Below, in pieces: positions 18,748-28,050 of a stretch of DNA of 64,000 nt. The notes below the pieces were generated by a model. The model ran no database searches, was not told where the DNA came from, and saw only the letters and a list, made by a program, of their open reading frames with translations. The position numbers and the translations under genes were made by a program. How positions within the stretch are numbered: the stretch's first letter is position 1; every line of letters begins with the position of its first letter. The stretch covers positions 809,226 through 873,225 of the forward strand of contig NZ_CP081183.1 in the NCBI RefSeq assembly GCF_019693215.1. Reading direction: 5' to 3'. This DNA comes from Salinarchaeum sp. IM2453. Lineage in GTDB: Archaea > Halobacteriota > Halobacteria > Halobacteriales > Salinarchaeaceae.

Positions 18748-20970
18748 TCACGAGGTTTGTGCATCTACGTTTCTAGCTCTGGAAGGATACGTAAGGACCC
18801 ACAGTAGCCCAACTCCAATACTGTAGGCAATAATCAATGGAATTACCAAGAGCAGCATCGTGATGATGCTACCCGGCGTAAGGAGTGCTCCAAGGATGAG
18901 AAGACCGACGATAATCGGCCGCCACGTCTCATACATCCACTCAAAGCTGGCAATTCCTGTGTAATGGAAGATAAGAACAGAGACTGGAATAGCGAAAAAC
19001 AGTCCAATACCGATCGTAAGGAAGAACACAAACCAAAGCAGATTACGGATTCTATATGAGATTACAACGCCTGACTCAAGAGCATCAGTAACTAGGTACG
19101 ACACGGTTACAGGCGCAATATACACAAATCCAAGGACAGTACCTCCAAGGATAATACCAAGAAGCGTAGCACCCCAGACAAGGAAGCCGCGTCTGTCGCC
19201 TTCTGTGCTTACGAACCCACGATTCTGGATAGCAGGCCACGCATAATACAAGAGCAGTGGAAGTGTAGCGATGATTGCAAGAATTCCACTAAACTTAACG
19301 ATAAAGATTAGGACTTCAACAGGGTGTAATGCAACGACATAATCGATTGAGGCGGTTGGAGCATCTCCTGCGCCAGGTTGAAATTGCTCTTCAGGGACTC
19401 GAGAGGTAAACTGAGACATAACATCGCCAATACCTCGGTAGTAGAAATACGAGAATGCCGCAAGAAAAACACCGAGGAATACTCCAAACAGGACAAACAT
19501 CCGGGATCGAAGGCTGTTAGCAATAAACTGGATATCGTAAAGATATCCACCGATATCATCCTCTGTTGTCCGGTCTTCACTGAAGGCATCAACGACACCA
19601 GCAGCGGTATCCCGGAGTAGATCTTCATCTTCTTCTTCAGTTTCCTGGCCGTCACTTGTTGTAGTATCTTCCTCAGACTCTTGTTGAACCTCCTCCCATC
19701 GATTGAGAATGAGCTCTGCTTTCTCAGGATTGGACTCCATACTGTCTCGCGCAAGTTGTACCGCATCGTCTTCTGACAGGGCTGCAAACGTTGCATCAGG
19801 AGCCTGTTTTACTTCGTTGACGTCAAGTTGAGAGAGATCAATTTCCTCAGGATCCATTCGTGCTCCGGCATATAACGGTTGAACAACTGGTTCCCTAAGA
19901 ATAGAAACCAGCTGAGTAAACAGGATAATACCTCCAACAAGAGTTCCAACCTGTATGCTTGTCCAGACCTGTGAAAGAGTAGCTTCAGTAGCTAACAGTT
20001 CAACAGAAACAATAGTGCCGAGATACGGAAGCGAAAGCCCAGTATCAAGGGTAGAGTAAAGGGACTCAGCGATACCAGTGACGAACACGCCGAATGTGAG
20101 TAGAGTACCAGTAGCAAATCCATATCCAACATACTTTGCCTTGGTTGTGTAGCGTGCGATATCAATCGCGCTATCATTTCTGCGTGCCCTGCTGATATTT
20201 GTCACAATCTTACCGATTCCAAGACTGAACAGATAGAGTGCAATCAGCGGGAACGCCCACATAAGCAGTGTGAACGGGTCTGGCGGAGAGAAGATCATCC
20301 CAAACACAAAGATCCCCAAAACAGCATATCGCCAGTTATCTCGGAACGTTTCGTATTTTACAATTTCAGAGTACGTGAGTGCGCCGATGAAGAGTGGTAG
20401 CTGTGCAGCGATTGCGAAAGAGAGCGTTAGGAAGAGAAGAAACTCGGTAAACCTAACAACACCAAAGCTCGGCTTAACACTTGCTTGGAGCGCTTGTTCG
20501 ATCAATATACGAAACATAACCGGAAAGAAAACACTGTATGCATAGATTGCACCAGCGATAGCAAGCGATAACGAGAAAAATACGAATCCGTAGATACGAC
20601 CCCGAGTCACATTCGCTCGCTGGTCAACACGTCTGAGAATTGCTTTTCTACCAAGATACCCAGCAGTAATTATTGCGGCGATGATGCCAAGGATCAACCC
20701 TATTTTAGCCTGCATCAGTAATACGTCAAAAGGCGTACGAGCAACAATATCAACTTGTGCCGCATCTGCTGCCGAAAGATATGAGACGGCAACGGATTCG
20801 AGATACTCCCACACATACGCTCGCATAGCGATGATGGTGCCAACCAGTACGATCACAAAGACAATGAATACTTTTTGAAGCTCAGTCCTAGCACTCTCGA
20901 AGAGCTCTATAGCAGTATCTCGGGTTTCGTTGATGGTTTGTGCTGTATCCTCGTCGACAACCGAACCCAT
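18748..20970 (-). CDS. tatC2: Twin-arginine translocase subunit TatCt (fused double TatC)
   Basis: Haloarchaea send most secreted proteins through Tat; TatCt is their unusual subunit made of two TatC modules in one chain. The 740-residue protein (start MGSVVDEDTAQ) has a first multi-span module (about residues 30-350), a soluble acidic linker with EESEEDTTTSDGQETEEE near residue 440, and a second multi-span module to the C-terminus with paired segments such as IIVGLLILGALLTPGSI. It is divergently transcribed from tatCo, with about 140 bp between the start codons, so the two can share a promoter region. Confidence 0.93.
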   Translation of the reverse strand: MGSVVDEDTAQTINETRDTAIELFESARTELQKVFIVFVIVLVGTIIAMRAYVWEYLESVAVSYLSAADAAQVDIVARTPFDVLLMQAKIGLILGIIAAIITAGYLGRKAILRRVDQRANVTRGRIYGFVFFSLSLAIAGAIYAYSVFFPVMFRILIEQALQASVKPSFGVVRFTEFLLFLTLSFAIAAQLPLFIGALTYSEIVKYETFRDNWRYAVLGIFVFGMIFSPPDPFTLLMWAFPLIALYLFSLGIGKIVTNISRARRNDSAIDIARYTTKAKYVGYGFATGTLLTFGVFVTGIAESLYSTLDTGLSLPYLGTIVSVELLATEATLSQVWTSIQVGTLVGGIILFTQLVSILREPVVQPLYAGARMDPEEIDLSQLDVNEVKQAPDATFAALSEDDAVQLARDSMESNPEKAELILNRWEEVQQESEEDTTTSDGQETEEEDEDLLRDTAAGVVDAFSEDRTTEDDIGGYLYDIQFIANSLRSRMFVLFGVFLGVFLAAFSYFYYRGIGDVMSQFTSRVPEEQFQPGAGDAPTASIDYVVALHPVEVLIFIVKFSGILAIIATLPLLLYYAWPAIQNRGFVSTEGDRRGFLVWGATLLGIILGGTVLGFVYIAPVTVSYLVTDALESGVVISYRIRNLLWFVFFLTIGIGLFFAIPVSVLIFHYTGIASFEWMYETWRPIIVGLLILGALLTPGSIITMLLLVIPLIIAYSIGVGLLWVLTYPSRARNVDAQTS

Positions 20971-21111
20971 CAGTGATTGATATTGCAATCTAGTTATTAT
21001 CAATCTTCTCCATATCACCGAGTCAAATTCAAGATGGTGCGAAAGATTATGTAGGTGTACTGCCCGTCAACAAAAAAGCCTATAATGACCCGTGGCTGTA
21101 CCTTTGTTGAG

Positions 21112-21984
21112 ATGTCGGAGGAGTCGGAAGTCCCACAATTAGATGACAATAATAGTCGAGGGACCGCCGAAAATGGCAACAAGGTCCGCCCTGACGGGGG
21201 AACTACTGGTGGTGTGGAAGCTCCGCCGGACGACGAAGAAATGCCGATCACGGAACATATCGAGGAGATGTTCCTCCGACTGGTTGTTGTTGCAGTATCA
21301 GCAACGATCGTAACGCTAGCGATAGTGCCACTTACAGATGATGTAATTATTCAGATGTGGTACGACATCCATGACGGAACTGTTGAGGCATGTCAGGATG
21401 TTGGCGGAGATCTAGCAGGATGTACACCACCACATATATACGGTCCACTTGAGTTCCTGATTACCAGATTAAAACTGGCAGCAATTGCTGGACTGGTTAT
21501 AGCATTTCCAATTGCGATATATCAGATTTATCGGTTCATGCGTCCGGGACTGTACCCGCGTGAGCGACGATACTATCTTGCATCAGTACCATTGAGTTTT
21601 GTACTGGGCGTCATTGGAGTGCTCTTTGCGTACTTTGTTGTACTTCCATTGCTGTTTACGTACTTTATTACATACACAGAAGGAACAGGCGCCATTGAGA
21701 TTGCATTCCAGTTGCAAGATACAATGAACCTCATCATTATCATGATGGGGATGCTTGCCGTTATTTTCCAGATTCCACTAGCAATCGTACTTGCGATTAT
21801 GATGGGAATCACAACACGACGATGGCTGGAAAATCGACGGTTGTATTTCTACATGGGATTCGCCAGCGTTGCGTTCCTGTTTGGACCAGACCCAACGGGA
21901 ATGGCACCACTTATGCTTGCAGTTACGATGATTATTCTGTTTGAAGGGACACTGCTGTTACTAAGATGGACAGGCACGAATTAG
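21112..21984 (+). CDS. tatC1: Twin-arginine translocase subunit TatCo
   Basis: This is the conventional six-span TatC, the receptor for RR-signal peptides. After a soluble, low-complexity N-terminus of about 45 residues (MSEESEVPQLDD), the conserved EHIEEMFLRLVVVAVS leads into the first span. PIAIYQIYRFMRPGLYPRERRYY near residue 140-160 contains the conserved FxxPGL-type loop, and VLGVIGVLFAYFVVLP follows. Length is 290 residues from the chosen ATG; upstream in-frame ATGs precede a non-conserved stretch. Its stop overlaps the stop of convergent larE. Confidence 0.94.
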   Translation: MSEESEVPQLDDNNSRGTAENGNKVRPDGGTTGGVEAPPDDEEMPITEHIEEMFLRLVVVAVSATIVTLAIVPLTDDVIIQMWYDIHDGTVEACQDVGGDLAGCTPPHIYGPLEFLITRLKLAAIAGLVIAFPIAIYQIYRFMRPGLYPRERRYYLASVPLSFVLGVIGVLFAYFVVLPLLFTYFITYTEGTGAIEIAFQLQDTMNLIIIMMGMLAVIFQIPLAIVLAIMMGITTRRWLENRRLYFYMGFASVAFLFGPDPTGMAPLMLAVTMIILFEGTLLLLRWTGTN

Positions 21985-22817
21985 TTATCTGGGCTAACAC
22001 TTCCCGTTTGATAACCAGCAAGGTCAAGGGTGACGTGATCAAATCCGAGTTCACGGAGGTGATGCTCAGCAGCACTAGCAAAGTCCTGTGATAGCGCTAC
22101 ATCGAGTTCAGCCTGATTGACTTCAATTCGAGCAAGTCCGTCGTGATCACGAACACGGAACTGTTTAAATCCCCATGATCGAAGGAATTGTTCTGCTTTT
22201 TCAACCCGTGATAGCCGTTCCTCAGTTACTTCAATTCCAGTAGGAATGCGGGAAGACAAGCATGCCATTGAAGGTTTATCTGCAACAGAAAGTTCGTAGT
22301 GCTCCGCAATATCCCGCACTTCCGACTTATTGAGGTCATTGTCAGCTAACGGGGAAATAGCATCTAATTCTTGGACTGCAGCTAACCCTGGTCGGTGGCC
22401 AGCGTCAAAATCAGAGACATTTGTACCCTCACAGACAACGTCCACATCAAGTTCATTAGCTCGCTTAGACATCTCCGATAGCCGCATTGAGCGACAGTGA
22501 TAGCACCGTTCATCATCGTTCGAAACAAATGCGTCCGACTCAAGTTCAGAAAAGGAAACAATATCATGCGGAATTCCGATCTCGTCTGCGACGCTTTGTG
22601 CTGTCTCAAGTTCTGCTTCCGGGAGAGTTTCACTTCGGGCTGTACACGCAACTGCGTCCTCACCTAAAACATCGTACGCAATAGCTGCAACAACGCCTGA
22701 ATCAACGCCACCTGAGAAAGCAACTAAAGCACTGTCGTACCCTGCGAGTTGTTGTTTGGCAGCATTGAGTTTTTCCTCAGTAGCCGACGAGAGTTCGCGC
22801 TCGATTGCCTCAGTCAT
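21981..22817 (-). CDS. larE: ATP-dependent sacrificial sulfur transferase LarE-like
   Basis: It belongs to the PP-loop ATPase family of LarE, which moves sulfur onto the nickel-pincer cofactor precursor of lactate racemase. The PP-loop is ALVAFSGGVDSGVVAA near residue 30; ERCYHCRSMRLSEM near residue 103 and KPSMACLSSRIPTG near residue 180 are family blocks with conserved Cys residues. Start MTEAIERELSS gives 278 residues. No larA, larB or larC gene is in the window, so whether it makes the pincer cofactor or thiolates something else is open. Confidence 0.88.
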   Translation of the reverse strand: MTEAIERELSSATEEKLNAAKQQLAGYDSALVAFSGGVDSGVVAAIAYDVLGEDAVACTARSETLPEAELETAQSVADEIGIPHDIVSFSELESDAFVSNDDERCYHCRSMRLSEMSKRANELDVDVVCEGTNVSDFDAGHRPGLAAVQELDAISPLADNDLNKSEVRDIAEHYELSVADKPSMACLSSRIPTGIEVTEERLSRVEKAEQFLRSWGFKQFRVRDHDGLARIEVNQAELDVALSQDFASAAEHHLRELGFDHVTLDLAGYQTGSVSPDN

Positions 22818-22892
22818 CAGATAATACTCCGGTCCAAGAGAAAAAAGCACATCGTCTCAAAAATACGATGTGCAACAAACATGTATGAGAAT

Positions 22893-22943
22893 CACAGCGG
22901 TAGCAAAGCGAGATTCCATCGACTTTAGCCGGAGGAAGGGATC
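22893..22943 (+). repeat. Family B mini-element
   Basis: CACAGCGGTAGCAAAGCGAG is the left end; the hairpin region around ATCGACTTTAGCCGGAG is degenerate. A family-C element follows 17 bp downstream in the opposite orientation. Together they fill most of the 305-bp larE to mutS gap, in which I see no gene. Confidence 0.6.
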
Positions 22944-22960
22944 AAATGTGCGAAGAGGGA

Positions 22961-23023
22961 GTGAACTACCTCTGCCTACTCACTGTTGTTGGCGGCTCTT
23001 TGAGGACGGGGACGTAGCCTGCA
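22961..23023 (-). repeat. Family C mini-element (63 bp)
   Basis: On the minus strand it starts GCAGGCTACGTCCCCGTCC and ends GGCAGAGGTAGTTCAC. It is almost identical at both ends to the copy at 4954-5024 and differs in the centre. Confidence 0.75.
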
Positions 23024-23122
23024 AAATTTAAGTTGACTCAAATGAGAGTATTGTTTGTTATAAAACGTCCATAGAGATTATCGCATAAGCGCCAGAAAAA
23101 CACAAATATATTTTGCCCCTGC

Positions 23123-25123
23123 ATGAGTACCGAACACTCGATGGAACTGGAAGCAATTCCAGGTGTTGGAGAAAAAACTGCTGCGGCATTGCAAGAGTTG
23201 GATGATCCACACGCAGCGTTACAGGCTGAAGACGTGGCGACAGTAGCAACTGCGGATGGAATTAGTACCGGTAGAGCCGCAAATATAGTTCGAAATGCAA
23301 TTAAAAAACGGCATGGCGAAGAGGGTGATTTTCTAAAGACACACCGTGCCAAGGAGATTTATGAGCAGTTATTAGAGATGCTAACTAATCGCGCAGTGAC
23401 GAATTACGCTGAACAGCGGATGAAGACACTGTACCCATCGACCGCTAAGTCGCGCGTCGATGAGGTTCGGGGGTTAGTTGATGAAGCATTGAGTAGAACG
23501 CCGAGTAATGCAATTACGTCCGCATTAGAAGACGTTGAACCACTTGAACAGCCACAACAAGTTCGCGTCCGAGAACGGTGTTTAGCAACAACAGAAGCAG
23601 AAACATACCGAACTGCACAGCAAGCAATCCCCGAGCTACCAGTTGAAGTGATTGATAACACACGTGAGCTAGCAGAGCTTGCTCGGGGGTATTCAACAGT
23701 GGTTGCACTTGATGAAACGTTTGCGGGCGTTGATGTAGAAGGCGACGTACGGGTTGACCCTGACGCATTAGAAACGCCAGCGAAGACAGTTCCAGAAAGA
23801 ACGCTGGCGTTTTTCGCGAATAATAAACAGCAGATTCAAGCAGCAACCGCAGTTCACCAAGAGGCAGATATTGATCCTCCATGCGATGTTGAGAAGCTTG
23901 AGTCTACACTCAATCAAATCGACGAAACAGGAACACCAATCGGAGATGAAGAGTTTGATCGACTGGATGCTGCAGTCAATGATATAGACGCAGCGGTTTC
24001 GACTGCTGCAAGTGTCGCAAACGATAACCTGCAGTCATCAATCCGAGAGCGGGATGTAACTGTGGAGGGATCTGATTTACTTTCACTTGTTGAACAAGGA
24101 GCTGGAGTCGATTCAATTCTTACAAGGGAACTATCAGAGGAGTACGCTGATGCCATTGAGCAGGCCCGAAACCACTTGATTGATGCACTACAGTTAGAGG
24201 GACATGAAGCCGAACAAGCCAAGCGTGTGTTTCCAGAACGGCCGACGTTTCCAGTTGAATATAATGAGGAGGCAGTCGACCGACTCCGAGAAACGCTAAA
24301 AACAGCTCGAAACCAACGGTCTGAGCGACTCAAACGAGAGATCGCTGAGGAGTTAAGCGAATTTGAACCAGCAGCAGAAGAGCTGGTTCAAACAGCACTT
24401 GACCTTGATGTAGAACTCGCAATTGCACAATTTGCTGCCGATTTTGACTGTGTGACACCAGAGTTTATCTGGGAGCAGGAGAGGCGGCAATTCGAAATTC
24501 AGGATGGTAAGAATCCATTGCTAAATGAGGATTGGAATGAGATCGAACCGGTAGATTACAGTGTTGAAGGAGTGGTCCTATTATCTGGAGTCAACAGTGG
24601 TGGCAAGACATCGACACTGGATCTTGTGAGTGCAATCGTAATTCTGGCACAGATGGGATTACCTGTGCCAGCAAATTCTGTTCGACTAACGCCATTTGAA
24701 GCGCTATATTACCACGCTAAGACACAGGGAACACTTGACGCCGGGGCATTTGAGTCAACAGTAAGAGAGTTCGCCGAATTAGCGACTGGCGACAAAGGTG
24801 CATTAGTGCTGGTCGATGAGCTGGAATCAATCACCGAGCCAGGGGCAAGCGCCAAGATTATTGCTGGAATTCTTGAGACACTCTCAGAGAGTGACACAAC
24901 CGCAGTATTTGTCTCTCACTTAGCAAAAGAGATTCAAGAGGCAGCTAAAGTCAAACTGCCGGTTGACGGAATCGAAGCAAGAGGACTAGAAAATGGAGAA
25001 TTAATTGTTGATCGGTCACCGAAAAAGGATCATCTGGCTAGGTCAACACCAGAGTTGATTGTAGAGAAATTAGCAGAAGAGCATGAAACTGGATTTTATC
25101 AGAGCCTACTTGAGAAATTCTGA
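23123..25123 (+). CDS. MutS-family ATPase with N-terminal HhH region
   Basis: This 666-residue protein ends in a MutS-type ABC ATPase: Walker A LLSGVNSGGKTSTL near residue 488, Walker B ALVLVDELESITEPG near residue 563, and an H-loop region VFVSHLAKEI near residue 598. It lacks the MutS mismatch-recognition (FxE) domain. The N-terminus (EAIPGVGEKTAAALQ) is a helix-hairpin-helix DNA-binding module, followed by long coiled-coil clamp-like helices. It matches the archaeal MutS5-like branch thought to act on recombination intermediates rather than mismatches; that role is inferred. ATG at MSTEHSMEL chosen. Confidence 0.88.
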   Translation: MSTEHSMELEAIPGVGEKTAAALQELDDPHAALQAEDVATVATADGISTGRAANIVRNAIKKRHGEEGDFLKTHRAKEIYEQLLEMLTNRAVTNYAEQRMKTLYPSTAKSRVDEVRGLVDEALSRTPSNAITSALEDVEPLEQPQQVRVRERCLATTEAETYRTAQQAIPELPVEVIDNTRELAELARGYSTVVALDETFAGVDVEGDVRVDPDALETPAKTVPERTLAFFANNKQQIQAATAVHQEADIDPPCDVEKLESTLNQIDETGTPIGDEEFDRLDAAVNDIDAAVSTAASVANDNLQSSIRERDVTVEGSDLLSLVEQGAGVDSILTRELSEEYADAIEQARNHLIDALQLEGHEAEQAKRVFPERPTFPVEYNEEAVDRLRETLKTARNQRSERLKREIAEELSEFEPAAEELVQTALDLDVELAIAQFAADFDCVTPEFIWEQERRQFEIQDGKNPLLNEDWNEIEPVDYSVEGVVLLSGVNSGGKTSTLDLVSAIVILAQMGLPVPANSVRLTPFEALYYHAKTQGTLDAGAFESTVREFAELATGDKGALVLVDELESITEPGASAKIIAGILETLSESDTTAVFVSHLAKEIQEAAKVKLPVDGIEARGLENGELIVDRSPKKDHLARSTPELIVEKLAEEHETGFYQSLLEKF

Positions 25124-25210
25124 ATACTATCGCGTTTTGCCAGATAAGGAGCAAGAATACTATACGTTTTATGTGTCAGTACTGCTGTGAGTGACAGGAG
25201 CACGGAATGT

Positions 25211-25663
25211 TTATCGAACAACAGTGACCGGAACCTGTGCGCGCTGGACAATGGCTTGAGCGACACTTCCAACTAAATGGTCGTTACGGATCGACTCGCC
25301 TCTGTGCCCAACATATATAGCATCAATCTCATTATTTGTGGCATAATCAACAATTTCGTTAACAGGATTACCGTAAAGCAGCGATGAGGTAACAGAGACT
25401 TCATCTGGAACAGAGTCGACCGCATCTTCAAGTGCTTCCCTTCCCCGAGCCTCAGCTGCCTGTACACTTTTGACCAAATCGCGCTCATAGCCTTTAGCTC
25501 GGTTAGCAGGAGCTGGTGTATCAGACTCTTTGTATATATCGGGATGGACCGCATGAACTATATCAATATCCGCATTCATTGCCACAGCAATTTCCGCGGC
25601 ATGGTCAAGTGCGCGTTCTGACTCGGTTGTACCATCGATTGCAACAAGAAAGGTTTGTGCCAT
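25211..25663 (-). CDS. Universal stress protein UspA family
   Basis: A single 150-residue Usp domain. It starts MAQTFLVAIDGTTESERAL, has VHAVHPD at the second strand, and ends with GHRGESIRNDHLVGSVAQAIVQRA, a variant of the ATP-binding GxGG...GS loop. The canonical G-2x-G-9x-G(S/T) is roughly kept (GHRG, then GSVA), so nucleotide binding is plausible. The function is unknown. It is convergent with the MutS-like gene. Confidence 0.9.
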   Translation of the reverse strand: MAQTFLVAIDGTTESERALDHAAEIAVAMNADIDIVHAVHPDIYKESDTPAPANRAKGYERDLVKSVQAAEARGREALEDAVDSVPDEVSVTSSLLYGNPVNEIVDYATNNEIDAIYVGHRGESIRNDHLVGSVAQAIVQRAQVPVTVVR

Positions 25664-25872
25664 TACCAGAAATGAACACAATATAGCTACCTAACTCTTG
25701 TGAATAATCATGGTAGTCGTTTTAAAAAGTATGACATTTGTGCTTTAAGAAAAATAAAATTCAGGTGATAAGAAGTAGGATATTATTGGATAATAGGGTT
25801 AATAGGCTCTAAAGCATGTGAAATTATACAATACGTGAACACGGCAACTATGTTCAGATAGTGCAATCGTTT

Positions 25873-25921
25873 TGACATTCCCCCACGACTGAAGCCGTGG
25901 GCGTCCTCGCTACCGCTGTAA
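25873..25921 (-). repeat. Family B mini-element upstream of orc1/cdc6
   Basis: Read on the minus strand: TTACAGCGGTAGCGAGGACG, then the hairpin CCCACGGCTTCAGTCGTGGG and GGAATGTCA. This is the cleanest family-B copy. It ends only 33 bp before the orc start, within its likely promoter region. The rest of the 291-bp gap is AT-rich with no origin-box repeats visible to me. Confidence 0.75.
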
Positions 25922-25954
25922 GAGTTAAGTCTCTGGGGAAGCGTGGTGAAAGTA

Positions 25955-27085
25955 ATGGCAGAGGATCCCAACTCGGGGATGCTCTCTTGGGACGAGACCA
26001 TCTTCCGGGATGAACGTGTGTTCGAGATTGATTTTGTTCCGGAGACCTTCAAGCACCGTGATACCCAGATGGAGAAGCTAAAGTACGCACTTCGTCCAGC
26101 GACGCGAGGGTCCCGGCCGCTTAATGCACTAGTTCGTGGCCCACCTGGAACGGGGAAAACAACAGCAATTAAGAAAATATTTGATGAGTTAGCGACGGTG
26201 TCAGATATCTCAACGACCCGTATTAATTGCCAAGTAAACGATACACGGTATTCGGTCTTCTCCCAATTATTTAAGCACGCATTTGATTATGAACCGCCAA
26301 AGAGCGGTGTTTCGTTCAAGAAACTATTCAGTCAAGTGACAGATAAACTTGTAGAAGAAGATGAGGTGCTAATTGTCGCTCTTGACGATATTAATTATCT
26401 CTTCTACGAAAACGAAGCATCAGGAACATTATACTCATTGTTACGAGCGCACGAAGAACAAGGCGGCGCACGAATTGGGGTAATCACAGTCTCATCAGAT
26501 CCAGATCTAAAGCCTGTCGCAGAGCTTGATAGTCGTGTACAGAGCGTGTTTCGCCCGGAGAAGATTTACTTCCCGACATATGGTCAGAGTGAAATTGTCG
26601 ATATTCTCCAAGAGCGTGTTGACAAAGGCTTTCGTGATGACGTTATTGGCTCACGGCCATTAGATAAGGTTGCGAAATATACTGCCGAGAATGGTGATCT
26701 TCGGGTTGGAATTGACCTACTGCATCGAGCAGGGTTGAACGCAGAAATGCGCGGAAGCAAGACTGTCGAATTAGAAGATATCGAAGAAGCATATGAGACA
26801 GCTAAGTACGTACATCTTGATCACAGTCTCCAGACACTTTCGGAGAGTGAAACTTCACTTCTCGGGGTAATTGCGGAGCACGAAGGGAAGCAGGCAGGAG
26901 AGATTTACGAGCAATTTCATGCAAAAACTGATCTTGGATATACTCGCTACTCAGAGATACTCAGTAAGCTTGAGGAGCTCGGTGTTGTCGAAACAAAGTA
27001 TGCAGAATTGGATGGACGTGGGCGATCACGGTCAATTTCACTAGCGTACGAATCTGATGCGATCTTAGATCGGATCGAGACCTGA
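25955..27085 (+). CDS. Orc1/Cdc6-family replication initiator
   Basis: Orc1/Cdc6 proteins bind origin repeats and load the MCM helicase. This 376-residue protein has Walker A LVRGPPGTGKTTAI near residue 61, Walker B LIVALDDINYLF near residue 148, a sensor-1 region GVITVSSDPDL near 180, arginine-finger-like DSRVQSVFRPEKI near 195 and a C-terminal winged helix ending in YTRYSEILSKLEELGVVETK. GTG codons 9-12 bp upstream are alternative starts. rpiA follows 33 bp downstream on the same strand. Haloarchaea carry many orc paralogues, so an adjacent active origin cannot be assumed. Confidence 0.95.
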   Translation: MAEDPNSGMLSWDETIFRDERVFEIDFVPETFKHRDTQMEKLKYALRPATRGSRPLNALVRGPPGTGKTTAIKKIFDELATVSDISTTRINCQVNDTRYSVFSQLFKHAFDYEPPKSGVSFKKLFSQVTDKLVEEDEVLIVALDDINYLFYENEASGTLYSLLRAHEEQGGARIGVITVSSDPDLKPVAELDSRVQSVFRPEKIYFPTYGQSEIVDILQERVDKGFRDDVIGSRPLDKVAKYTAENGDLRVGIDLLHRAGLNAEMRGSKTVELEDIEEAYETAKYVHLDHSLQTLSESETSLLGVIAEHEGKQAGEIYEQFHAKTDLGYTRYSEILSKLEELGVVETKYAELDGRGRSRSISLAYESDAILDRIET

Positions 27086-27118
27086 AAGGCTATTGTGAGG
27101 GAGGAAAACTACACTGGT

Positions 27119-27781
27119 ATGGAACAACTAAAGCAACGAGCCGCAAAAAAGGCGGTAGAATCTGTCACAGATGGAGACGTTGTTGGGTTAGGATCAGGGA
27201 GTACAGCAGCATTCGCGATTCGAGAACTTGCTGAGCGTGCAATCGAAATTAAAGGGGTGCCGACCTCATTTCAAGCACGAAAAATAGCAATAGACGAAGG
27301 GATTTCAGTGGTTGATTTGGATCAGGTTGAGGCAATCGATATAGCGATTGATGGAGCCGATCAGGTTGGTGATAATAATATTATTGTCAAGGGAGGTGGC
27401 GCCGCACACACAAGAGAAAAAATCGTCGACAGCGCCGCAGAGCGTCTGGAGATTATTGTAGACGAATCGAAGATGGTCTCAACACCGGACTATCCTGTCC
27501 CAGTTGAGGTACTTCCAAGTGCTCGTTCTGTCGTCTATGAACGGATTCGTCAGCTTGGTGGTACCCCATCACTACGAATTGCAGATGAAAAGAGCGGCCC
27601 AGTAATCACAGACAATGGCAACATGATCCTTGATTGTGCGTTCGGTGAAATTCAACAGCCAAGGAAATTAGCTAAAAAGTTGAGTGCATTACCGGGAGTA
27701 TTGGAGCATGGGTTGTTCATTGAAATGGCAGACCAGATTATTATTGGAACAGAAAATGGAGTCGAAACCAGAGCACCTTAA
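27119..27781 (+). CDS. rpiA: Ribose-5-phosphate isomerase A
   Basis: RpiA interconverts ribose 5-phosphate and ribulose 5-phosphate for nucleotide synthesis. Motifs are VVGLGSGSTAAFAI near residue 20, DIAIDGADQVG near 75, VKGGGAAHTREKIV near 90 and IVDESKMV near 115. The ATG start at MEQLKQRAAKK is preferred because GGAGG lies 12 bp before it; an in-frame GTG 24 bp upstream is possible. Length 220 is typical. It lies 33 bp after orc on the same strand, so they may be co-transcribed. Confidence 0.96.
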   Translation: MEQLKQRAAKKAVESVTDGDVVGLGSGSTAAFAIRELAERAIEIKGVPTSFQARKIAIDEGISVVDLDQVEAIDIAIDGADQVGDNNIIVKGGGAAHTREKIVDSAAERLEIIVDESKMVSTPDYPVPVEVLPSARSVVYERIRQLGGTPSLRIADEKSGPVITDNGNMILDCAFGEIQQPRKLAKKLSALPGVLEHGLFIEMADQIIIGTENGVETRAP

Positions 27782-28050
27782 CTCCTTTTAGCGTTCGGGG
27801 CCGTCGGATTCCCTTTGTGGATAATCCTCGTTGAATTAGTGCGGCTGGGGACTTGTAGGTTCGCTGATGCACCCTTTTGCCTTCGGCTGAGGATGTAGTG
27901 TCTTGAGTACGAGTATATTCCCCAGAACAAGCATAACACATGTATATTATGTGATACTTAGTTCAGTTTATATTCAAATTCGAAGAATTACGGGAATCAA
28001 GAATACTCGACCTGTTTTTGTAGGTGGAGTCTTTCAGATATATATACGCA
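27782..28050. other. Gap between rpiA and recJ
   Basis: It begins GC-richer (to about 27910), then becomes AT-rich. The minus strand is open for 66 codons (with IQRGLSTKGIRRP), which I cannot identify; it may be an old transposase remnant. No RNA gene was recognised. Confidence 0.3.

Noticed and set aside
25664-25954. Replication origin next to orc1/cdc6
   Set aside because: No repeated origin-recognition boxes or extended unwinding element could be recognised by eye; AT richness alone is not enough in this genome.
27840-27890. tRNA-like stretch around GGTTCGCTGATGCACCC
   Set aside because: No acceptor or anticodon stem could be formed around it.
27741-27941. 66-codon minus-strand frame after rpiA
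   Set aside because: It overlaps the end of rpiA and no family was recognised; noted only as a possible transposase relic.
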